Below, in pieces: positions 1-9,600 of a stretch of 12,288 nucleotides of DNA. How positions within the stretch are numbered: the stretch's first letter is position 1; each line of letters begins with the position of its first letter. The stretch covers positions 417,991 to 430,278 of the forward strand of contig MU069533.1 in assembly GCA_002284615.2 (NCBI GenBank), written 5' to 3'. Below the pieces are notes generated by a model. That model saw only the letters and a list, made by a program, of their open reading frames with translations, had not been told where the DNA came from and ran no database searches. The DNA is from Dunaliella salina. Lineage: Eukaryota > Chlorophyta > Chlorophyceae > Chlamydomonadales > Dunaliellaceae. The position numbers and the translations under genes were made by a program.

Positions 1-596
1 GGCACTGGGGGCGCCAGGACGGGCAGGAGGGCATGAAGGGTTGGCGGCTGGTCCCACAGCATCCTGTAACCCCTCTACCCTCCATCCCATTTCCTTCCTG
101 GGTATAGCATACAAAGGGGAGAGAAATGTGTCTGCCCAGTCAGACGATTACATGCTCATCTTGTGCCAATACATGCTCATTACCTCAATAGTTATCGGAC
201 GTCCATGCGTGTAGGGGGAGATGTAATGGGGTGGTCATGGATTGTCAGTGGCCCTTTCTGGCGGAGAGCCCCAAGTGCACTAAACTGGCAGTAGGGTTAA
301 CAAGCAGTTTGGAAAAGCTCAGATTTACAAACAATTCCTAGTCTCTCGGTTTTTGTAACAAGTCATGTTTGTTTTTGGCCTCCTTGTGTTGCCCTTGCTG
401 TTGTTGATGGACAAAATGCTGCATGCGCTGTTGCAAGCCTAATTGCTGGATTTTCCTGAGGGCCTTTGACAAACACCCTAGGGATCCTTCACGTCCCACG
501 AGCGTGGCATGACAGCAAGCAGCAAAGGAGCTTTGACGAAATGCTCATGGCAAAGAGGAATGCTCACATTGGGCCGCCCCTCGAATCTTGTTGCAG
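1..596 (+). other. 3' part of an upstream intron, no gene seen
   Basis: This stretch ends in the acceptor of exon A. The expected preceding coding motif (Q-V-H-P-T before glycine) was looked for in all three forward frames and not found, so the previous exon is outside the window. Nothing else is recognisable beyond a short direct repeat of ACATGCTCAT near 151 and 171 and a CTG-like pyrimidine/purine stretch around 395-435. Confidence 0.7.
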
Positions 597-664
597 GCTT
601 CATTGACCCCAACGACCCGGACTCCAACGTCAAGTTCTTGGCCCCTGAGAAACTCCGAGGCCTG
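597..664 (+). CDS. FRD1: Fumarate reductase exon A (clamp domain start, PEKLRG)
   Basis: The acceptor is CTTGTTGCAG at 587-596 and the donor is GTGAGT from 665. The exon opens with two bases (GC) that complete a glycine codon begun in the missing upstream exon, where the family has HPTG. It then encodes 22 residues starting FIDPNDPDSN and ending PEKLRGL. Yeast Frd1/Osm1 have a very similar FIDPND...LRG stretch. E17 and R20 are the equivalents of active-site residues in bacterial fumarate reductases. The exon ends in phase 0. Confidence 0.92.
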
Positions 665-3600
665 GTGAGTTGTGACTTCAGGTGTCTTTGTTGTTGCTGT
701 TGCTGCTGCTGCTGCTGCTCCTGCAGCTGCTGCTGCAAGTGATGATGATGTTGATGCTGAAGCTGATGCTGATGATGATGATTAATGCATGACACTGCTG
801 CAGACATGTGGTGGCCTCAGTCATACATGGGTGTGCCACGTGGACAAGGTTACAAGGTTGCAAGGTTACAAGGCCTCCAGTCAAAACGACTGGCTGCTAG
901 CATGGGTGTGCCACGTGGACAACACAGCTATTGGAGAATGCAGGGAGCTCTCACGGTTTAGGTTGATCTTATCCTTGCTTTTTGACAAGTTTCAGTTACA
1001 TGCCGTTCAATGTAGAGGCACCCATGCTGTCATCAAAGTTCAAAAAGAGGATACGATGCCCATTGCAAGGAAACTCGCAGGAGTGCCGAGCCCTGCCTCA
1101 GGAATTCTGCCAGGATATGCCTGAGATCACATCTTTTTGGGGACTTCTTACTCAATTATGCCCTCGGTCTCTGCTGGCCTGCAATCAGCCTCCTTTCAAT
1201 ATTGCTGCACAGTATAGGATCCCAGTATCACAGTTTAGGTTCTTCAATGCTCAACATCCAAAACTTGCCAATGCTGCTCCCTGCAAGATAGTCCATGGCA
1301 TGATCCTGGCCTATGATAGTCTTAGCTTCCGGCTTCCTGGGAATGCTGCTCCCATCTCAGCAAAAATACTGGGTGTTTGCCTTCACAGGGTGCCATTCTG
1401 CTCAATTCCTCCGGCAAAAGATTCGTGGACGAGATGACGACGCGGGATCGTGTGTCGGACGCCATCATGGGGTGAGTGTCATGACAGCATGGTACGGCAA
1501 CATGGAGGATTGCAGCACGAGATCACAACACAGTATGGCAACATGAAGTGTTATGGCAACACAGGATCGCATGTTGGACGCCATTGTGGGGTGAGTGTTA
1601 CAACAACATGCAGCACGATACCACAACACAGTATGGCAACATGGTATGACAGCATGGAGTGTAATAACAACATGGGATGGCCATCATGTTTGAGGCCATC
1701 ATGTTAGAGGCCATCGTGGGGTGAGTGTTCTCTGCGACAGTGTGCCTTACTGACTGGAAAGAGTTTGGGCGGTGTGGCTGGGGAGGAGGGGTTGCAGCGC
1801 AGGGAGCTGGAAGGTGCATGCATCAAGGTTGCGAAATCAGTGTGCGCCCTTTATTTGCTGCAGCCTTAGCACACCAATTGGGCCCTCTCGCTTGTCAGCA
1901 CGCAATGTCAATGCAAATGTTTTTTGTGCAAGCTCACCATACTTCTATAAATGTTGCCTGGTTGCTTCCCGCGTGTCACCCGAAAGCTTCATCACCACTG
2001 TTCACCACTGTTACTTCTTGGAGGCGTCTGCAAAAATGACTCCTTGGTATGAGCAGTTCAACCTAGGAGAGTTGAGACTTACATAAAAAGCGTGTATAAT
2101 TGTATCACTAGAAATGATGTTTCAATGAAAACTCCATGGACTCCAGAGCAGCATGCTGCCCCATCTCCACCTGCCTCCTCTCCTCATCCACATAGCAAAG
2201 CAAAGCCTGCACTAGCTGCTGCAAGCACATGAGCTAGGGCAAGTTCCTGTGCAGTCTCACCAAGCTTGTGCCATTGCTGGTTGCGAGGTGAGCGGCACAG
2301 CTTGCACTTATTCTTCACATCACTAACCTCTTCATCATCAGGCCCCGCCAGCGCAACACAATCCCACTCTGGATCCTTTTCTCAATGCTTATTTAGTGAG
2401 ATTGCCCTTGGGATGCAGGGGCGCTGCTTAGGGGGTGGTGTGTCACCTGGAGGCCCCCAGCTACATGAGACCCTCATCCCGATTCAAAAATTGCTCTCGA
2501 AAATGCCTGCACACCTACATGTATGCGTGTTCTGGCCTGCAAACCTGGTCAGCTGCCCCCAAGCACTCATGTGACCCAATCTTGGGATTCAGATGAAATT
2601 ATTGTTCTGGGGGCCAAAACCAGCTTTTGACCTTGTCCACTGTACCCCGGGGGGGGGGGGGTACCATTGTGTAAGACTTGTAGAGGCTATACCTCAACAA
2701 CGCATGGATGTCCCAGGATTGAATTTTGCCAGCGCAGAGAGCTCAGTAAACGCTAACACTTTTGGTCCTGGGACATCCATACGTTTTTGAGCTACAGCCA
2801 GGTCAAGATCTGGAGATGGTACCAGAGGGGGTTGTCTGGGGCCTAAAATTGCCTGAATTTTGCATGCACCCAGTACAGCTCTCCTGTGACTTGCACCATA
2901 CTGACCGAGGTTCCTATGGTAGCCTTTCACGAGCTTTCTCTAACTCTAGAGCTCCAGGGGTGCCAGTTACAGGACACATGCCTGATCAGCTGCGGCGCAA
3001 ACCCTAGTTTTTGACACCTAATCTCCATTCCGGACCACCCACTGCACCAAATTGTGTGGTTTTTGGTGATTGGAGTCCTTGCAATAGAAGAATATCATTG
3101 CAAAAAGAATGGAGCAAAAATATTCATTGGTTGGTGAGACACAGAATTTCAGCCATTTCCCTTAAAGAAAAGCGAAAAAATCCAGCGCCGGCGGTGCAAA
3201 AAAAGTCAATTTTTGACCTCCTCCTTTCCTATTTTTGAAAATGCAGGATGTTAACATTGTATATGGCAGTTGTTACTACAAAAAAATGGGAGTGAAAAAT
3301 GGCCACAGCAGGCCCAGAAAAAAATTGGCAGAGGCTGCAACGATGGTTAACCCCCTCTGACTCTACCAACATACATCCACAATAGGTGACCTTGTCCACT
3401 GTACCTCCTATTCAGTTTTGGCAACCGATGTTATTCAGATTTAGGAAACCAGTACTACTCAGATTTGGATGGTCTGGTTACGGGTACGTTCTTCTGTTTC
3501 TGCTAAGCTGCCCCCCTTGGCAAGTACAGCAGTGTAACCCTTTTCTTTCCTTACTGAAAACAATTTCTCAATTGTCATTCAGATACTCAGCTGCTAAACA

Positions 3601-6600
3601 TCACCTTCCATCACTGGTGTGACCTCCCAACTCAGATAGCGCATGTCACATACTTTCCTTACACTCCGCCCAACTGCTGAAATTGTGGCCACACACAGCC
3701 ATGCCCCCCTTTCCTTTCTCTAAGAGTCTGTGCCAAATCCCCACATCCCAAACCCCACATCCCAAACCACCACTGTTAACATTAAAGCTCAAAACACAAA
3801 TTTTAAATTTAATCCTCTTTGATGATTTCTCCATTCAGTACTTTCCAAGTAAATACGGTTTGTGCTTTTCCTCTCCTGACAGGCAACCAGGCCGCTCTGC
3901 ATGGCTGCTCATCCCACAAGCAGCAGCTAGCGAATTCGGGATGGAGGCCATCGACTTCTACTGCAGGCGCAACCTCATGGTCCATGTGAGCTTGCCACCT
4001 ACAGTCCTTGTGCTTTGAGAAGACAGCTTGTAGGAAGTGTCTGCATCACAGCTCTTCAAATGTTGCCATTACGGAAGCACCCTTTGTGACCAGGCACAGG
4101 GACCTCGGCTTGTTGGCCTTGTGACTTGCTTTGCTGGGCTTACACACTTTCAATGGCCTCAGTGCCAGATGTGCGTACACACTGTCATCAGGCTTCGGTA
4201 GACTCACACGCACACTGTCAATAGACCTCAGTGCCAGCCCTGGCGCTGATGGCTAGCAGCAGGGATTCACAGGGAGCACAGGGTGTACATTCAGAAGTAA
4301 TTGGTCAAAGCGCTTGGCTGTCAAGCTCACCCCCAGACCTGAGGCTGATGGCAAGCTACTGCACCAGTTGCTAATCGCCATGAGTGGTTGGAGCTATGCA
4401 CATTGGAGTTGCGCACGACGCAAGCTCATGCAGCAGCTGTGCTTGTGTACACGCCCACCGCGCCAGCAATTTGCTGTGAAGTCTCCTCACTTCTCTTCCA
4501 TCTGCTGCATTTGGTGCTTGTGCGGGTTGTAAGTTGAAGCCATGTTCTGTTAGCTGCCTTGCGCTGCACAGACCAGCAAGGGCTTATCGCATTTGGCGCT
4601 TGTGGGGGTTGCACATAGAAGGCATGTCCTTGTTAGTTGCCGTACTCAACACGGACCAGCAAGGGCTTATCGCATATGGCGCTTGTGGGGGTTGCACGTA
4701 GAAGGCATGTCCTTGTTAGCTGCCGTGCTCAACACAGACCAGCAAGGGCTTACCGCATTTGGCGCTTGTGGGGGTTGCACGTAGAAGGCATGTCCTTGTT
4801 AGCTGCCGTGCTCAACACAGACCAGCTAGGCCAGATCGCATTCGATGTTGGTGGGGTCTTCAGGTAGAGGACGTGTCCTTGCTAGCTGCCCAACTCAACA
4901 CAGACCAGCTGAGGCTGAACGCAATTGGTGCTCATTGAGATTGCAAGCACAAGACATGTCCTTGTTAGCTGCCCTACTCAACACAGACCAGCTCAGGCTG
5001 AATGCATTTGATGCTTGCTCGGGCCGCAGGTAGAAGATGTGTCCTTGTTAGCTGCCCTTCTCAACACGGACCAGCAGACGCTGATTGAAGAGCTTGAGCT
5101 GTACAATGAGGTCGTGCAGGGGCATGAAAAGGACCCCTTTGGCAAGTCTTCCTTCCCTCCTGGTGCGTGCATCAGTGTTTTTCATCAGCTTTGGGGTATG
5201 TAGCAAATTGGCTACACAGGGTGCTCCTACAGAATCAATGTAGCAAGGCCCCCAAAAAATTTCGCCCATTTTTTTGGCAAATGCTTGTCGTATCATGTTC
5301 ACAAGGAATGCCTTAGTACGTAAACAAGGAAACCATCGTTTCGTCCACTCTGTGGACAACCTGCCCAATCATTCTGAAGTCTCAGATCCTCCCCCCTGTC
5401 AATCAGACAAATGAAGCTGCTATCCAACATGGAGAAGTCCCAACCAAAATCGTGAAATCCTTTCCTGTTTCTAAATCTAATGATGGTGACGAGCTTGTCA
5501 AAGTAAAAGCGTTGGAGGCTCCTGCAGCTGTTCATGTGTCACCACGGGGCGCTGCTGCTGTAGTGTGTGCAGGATTGCAGCAATCTGGACTGCCCTCTGC
5601 CACGGAGCTTCCCCATCGGCTGCTCCCTGGCGCCTAAGATACTGCGGCGCGGCTGCTGATCCTGCTAAGTCAGCTCCTGCTGATGCCTCTCCCAGGCTTC
5701 CACATTCTGATCATGCGAGCACTTTTTCTACCGCTGCCGCTGTTGCTGTTGCTGCTGCTCCTCCTGCTGCTGCTCCTCCTGCTGCTGCTGCTGCTCCTGC
5801 TGCTGCTGCTGCTCCTGCTGCTGTGCCTTATCTTTCTTGTAAGGAGGGCGTGACTTGATGCCCAAATGAGAATCAACTGACCTGTGCGATGGAACAAGCA
5901 CATCCTGCTTCTTCACCCAGCTGCACTCCATTCCCCATGTCCAAAGGTTCTGCCACTGCTACTCAGGAATCTTGTTGATTTCACTCTGCTTGCGCGCAGT
6001 TGGATGCCTTGGCCCCTCTGGCTTGCTCTGTTTACTTGATCCACCAGCCTGCTTAACAGGTTGTTTCACCTCTGTGCATCCAGGCAATGCTCCTGTGCTT
6101 GATGAACAGCTACGGGCGTTGCTGCTGCTGAGTCTGCTGCTGTGGTGCCCTGCCGCTGCCCGCCATCTGCACTTGCAGGCAACACCGCCGGGCTTGCATG
6201 GAAAGCTAAGGGGGTTGCTGCTGCTGAGTCTGCTGCTGCAGTGTCCTGCTGCTGCCCACCATCTGTACTTGCAGGCAACACTGCCGGGCTTGCATGAACA
6301 GCTACGGGCGATGTGCGGCTGCTGAGTCTGCTGCTGCATCCTGCTGCTGCCCACCATGTGCACTTGCAGGCATCACTGCTGGGCTTGCATGAACAGCTAC
6401 GGGCGATGTGCGGCTGCTGCTGCAGGCTGCCCCCTCTGCCACTGCAGGCAATTCTTTGCTTGTATGGGCAGCAAGAGGCACATGTGCTCCTGCTGATTCT
6501 GCTCCTCCTGCTACTGCTGCTACTGCTGCTGCTGCTGCTGCTGGAGCAGGGGCAGGGGCTGGGGGGTGTTGGGGATTCGCCCAAAGCAACCTCAAACCTT

Positions 6601-9600
6601 TGTAGGAGCTTATGAAAAACACTTGATAATTTGGCTAAGCGAGGTGCTCCCATGAAATTTTCCGCATCGCAACTTGGCTACATAGGGTGCTCAGGGACGC
6701 CCGGCAGGGCGTCCCTGTTTTGCACTGTCTAACACCGTTTGTGTCGCAAAACAGCGACGCCTCGCAGCTAAGAAAAGCACTGGCCTGCATGGTTGCCCAT
6801 TCAGGCATCGGCGGCAAGCTGCATAGCGCAGCGGTGCTCCCCTGGGTCCTGGGTTCCATCTCGCTCAGGTGCCCTCGTAAGGGCATATACACTGATGTAT
6901 CCTTCCCATTTTTTTCCTTGCTCGCTCAAAAGGGCACATGTGGTATGATGAGGCGCGGTGTAGTCCATTCTCGGAGGCCTTTCTTCCTTCCTGGTGCGTG
7001 CATGCCTGCCCATGCAAAAGGGCACTCGTGGCATGATGGAGCGTGGTGTGGTCCTTTCAGGCACATAGCAGTCAGTTTTTTCGACCGGAGGCCTCTTCCC
7101 TTGTAACCTTGTAATCCATTCAGGCACATTCCGACAGGGCTAGCTGCATTCCATTGAGGCACATATCCCATCAAGGAGGGACGCAGCAACATCCCTGCAG
7201 AGCTTCACTGCAAGCTGCATGCAAATCCTGCCTGTGCTTGCTTCAGTGCCTTGCACCACTCACACCTACTCACACTGAAACTACAAGTTCAAGGCATGCT
7301 CAGTGTACACACAAGGTCATGAGACCCATCATGCACACGACCCCTGCAGACGCCTTCTTTGGCAACTCCATTTGTGCTTGCATTGCTCGCAACTCCTCTT
7401 ACACTTCAAGGCATCCTCTGGGTACACACAACTACAAGCTTTTATCCTTTTTTACATGTAATTCCTCTCTTTTGGAAACAGGCTATCAGTCAGTTGTTTG
7501 GACTGGAGGCCTTCTTTTTCCTGTAGCCTGTAATCTGAGCAAACACAAGTTCTTAAGACCCATCATGCACACGATCCCTGCAGACATCTTCTTTGGCGGA
7601 TCCATGTATGCTGCTGAGGTCACGCCGGTGGTGCACTACACCATGGGCGGCATCGAGATTGACAGCACAGGGCGAGCGCTGGCCGCTGCCCCAGGTGTGG
7701 GCGCCCTAGGCGGCTTGTACGCAGCAGGGGAGGCAAGCGGAGGGTGAGTGAGGGGATTTTGGGTCAACTGAGGGGTTTGGGCAAGCACTGTTGTGTACAG
7801 TGGCTCTCAAATCTCATGTCTTGCGATGGTGACTGCTTTTTATGAGGACGTGATGAATGGAACTTGACTTCTTGGTTAATGCTTTTGGGTCTCATGTAGT
7901 AATTGTAAGGCCCCGGTTACACGGGCGGGATCACCCCCCGGGATCAGGGGTCGGATCCAGTATAATGGATCCTGTGGAAAATGCAAGAGGTGTCTCCACT
8001 AGTAAATTTAGTGGAATGGAGGCACTTGTCTGCTTAGACAATGCTACAATTCCATGGTTCTTCCCAGTCAGATGCATGTAGAGGGCGCCATTACTCATGT
8101 TGGAGAGGGAGGATACTGGAAATGCAGTGAATGAGGAAGGGCTGTTGTCCCACCACCAGGTTGCACCACACAACACTAAGAAGGGCAGCTTGATTGCAGT
8201 GGAACGGTTCCTCTGTCCAGTTGGGAGTGGAGGACTCATCCATGTTTCTCAGAGTTATGAGGAGCATGCAGCAGACGCGTTGCCCAACACCTCCCTCCTA
8301 TTTCAGCTACCAATCGCACGCTGCCGACCCTGTACATTTGCCATGATATGCTGAAGAGTGACAGACACACTGCATCCAACAGTACAAATATCGGGTTCCC
8401 TTCTCATCTGAGCTTGTGAGAGGCATCATCTCATGAAGTTTCGAGCTGCTTGTACTACATTGGGTCATGTTACTCCTGATGCATAGTGACGATGAGAAGA
8501 TGCCTTGGGCATCACCTCATTGTGGCATTAAATTGCCACTATGGCATTGTGGCAGCGAGGCACCATCTCGGTGTGTCAGGCAGTGTGTCTCCTTTTCCTT
8601 AGTTGATGTAAGGAGAGTTTTCTTTTCTTTCCTTTTCTTGTCAGGAATCATCTCATGAGGACAGGAAGTGGTCAGGCTGTTCATGGCAGCCTTTAACAGA
8701 GAACTGAAAGTTCATCGCAGAACGCAGCCTTCAACATGGGGAGTGTGTCAAGGAAGGAGGCACCATCTCAGTGTGTCAGGCATCATCTCATGAGGACAAG
8801 AAGTGGTCAGGCTGTTCGTGGCAGCCTTTAACAGAGGACTGTGAGTTCATCGCGGGACGCAGCCTTCAAAATGGAGAGCATGTCAAGAAAGGGTGCTTGT
8901 CGTTGTCATTGCACAGAAATGCAGGGTTTCAGGGTAGGCTTGCCTGAAAGTCGGGCGCCACAACATATGCCAAATTTGTGTGAGATACTGCCGGACACTT
9001 GCAAACCCACTTCTGAGTAGGGGGGGTTGCTTCCTTGGGTCAGTGGTCTTGTATGGCATGTTGGTGCCATCAGGATGTGGTTCAGGTGGAGCTCTGTGCA
9101 TTGAAAACATGCATTTCTCTCATTTGGGCACACCAGTGCATGGTTTGAGGCAACAGATGTTTCTCTAATAATATTTAGTAATTCAGGAGCATCAGTTGTG
9201 CCCCATACCTGCATATCTTGGTCACCCCTGGGAATGGCCATTTTTTTAGGCACCCTGCTCAGGCCCAGACTGCAGCAGCGAGTGTTTGGGCAGCCTGCTG
9301 GAATTATTGCAAGTGATTTTGTTGTCGGGAGGACCCCTGATGCTCGTCGGGTTTTCATCACACGGACAAGCACGCATAACCTGGGAGGTCTGGCCAGAGG
9401 CCCCAATAGGCCACCTCCGCGCCCGCTGTCTGTCCTGGCCGATGCCTGGGGTTGTCATCATCAATACTGACGCCGCAGGCTGTGAAGATGGGCGCCAGGG
9501 AGGAGCTGCTAGGCTCTGCAAAGCTGCTGGAGCTTCTTAGTCACAATTTTTGCTGGTAGACACACGTGCGAGGGATTCAATGTACTTTTAATGACATAAA

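Larger units (their letters stand above)
665..1388 (+). other. Intron 1 (724 bp)
   Basis: The intron is bounded by GTGAGT at 665 and CAG at 1386-1388, between phase-0 codons. It contains the CTG and GAT microsatellites at 687-782 and a 22-bp repeat at 826 and 901. The open frames here have no family resemblance and are interrupted relative to the flanking exons. Confidence 0.88.
2628..3405 (+). mobile_element. Possible insertion of about 741 bp bounded by 19-bp direct repeats
   Basis: TGACCTTGTCCACTGTACC occurs identically at 2628-2646 and 3387-3405. The enclosed DNA starts with a 13-base G run and a long foldback and becomes A/T-rich with many A and T homopolymers after about 3000. Direct repeats of this length fit a target-site duplication of a retroposed or non-autonomous element, but no transposase or reverse-transcriptase coding is visible. 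Chance retention of a dispersed repeat is the alternative. Confidence 0.4.
1472..3882 (+). other. Intron 2 (2,411 bp)
   Basis: The intron is bounded by GTGAGT and CCTGACAG and joins phase-2 codons. Its first 260 bp are the donor-junction copies. From 1740 to 2627 I see no recognisable gene. From 2628 to 3405 there is a segment bounded by 19-bp direct repeats. The last 480 bp are ordinary intron with a 14-bp tandem pair of CCACATCCCAAACC around 3740-3767. Confidence 0.88.
5208..6692 (+). repeat. Pair of 19-bp near-identical direct repeats bounding a 1.45-kb CTG-rich block
   Basis: TTGGCTACACAGGGTGCTC at 5208-5226 recurs as TTGGCTACATAGGGTGCTC at 6674-6692, with one difference, and both are preceded by GCAA plus one variable base. 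The enclosed block holds both large CTG tracts and the 96-bp array. The pair could flank an insertion or be remnants of a dispersed repeat. Confidence 0.6.
5163..7583 (+). other. Intron 4 (2,421 bp)
   Basis: The intron is bounded by GTGCGT and CCCTGCAG and joins phase-1 codons. Contents in order: a direct repeat, an open frame of unknown nature, a CTG tract, a 96-bp array, a second CTG tract, an 11-bp hairpin, an 88-bp tandem repeat with a copy of the exon D donor, and a copy of the exon E acceptor. Confidence 0.88.

Noticed and set aside
1..110. Open frame at the window start as a possible upstream reductase exon
   Set aside because: It lacks the expected motif before FIDPND and does not end in a donor of the required phase.
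478..884. Reverse-strand poly-Gln/poly-Ser frames opposite the 687-782 microsatellites
   Set aside because: They are translations of CTG/GAT triplet repeats, with no conserved sequence outside the repeat, and they overlap a real exon on the other strand.
789..1437. Forward frames in intron 1 and overlapping exon B in other frames
   Set aside because: They do not match the reductase frame or phases and show no family similarity. They are shadows of exon B and intron sequence.
4502..5085. CRISPR-like array
   Set aside because: Units are contiguous 83-bp tandem repeats without unique spacers, in eukaryotic intron DNA, and they include coding sequence.
5959..6653. Long reverse- and forward-strand frames (up to about 195 codons) across the 96-bp array, including Leu-rich runs that look like membrane segments
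   Set aside because: The repeat period is near a multiple of three, so all frames stay open. Leu, Ala, Ser and Gln runs simply reflect CTG triplets.
6692..6720. Hairpin followed by T as a rho-independent terminator
   Set aside because: The window is a eukaryotic spliced gene, and the site lies inside an intron.
7953..7972. GGATCCA...TGGATCC inverted repeat as a regulatory operator
   Set aside because: A seven-base arm built on a palindromic hexamer is easily produced by chance, and nothing nearby suggests regulation.
8906..9406. 166-codon reverse-strand open frame
   Set aside because: It is longer than usual for chance but has no recognisable domain or splice-consistent neighbours, and its composition resembles intron. 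Not called as a gene.
9286..9540. RNase H-like reading (INTDAAGCEDGRQGG) upstream of the nuclease-like frame
   Set aside because: Only one acidic motif is faintly reminiscent of RNase H. The other catalytic residues are not seen, so it is too weak to report as a feature.
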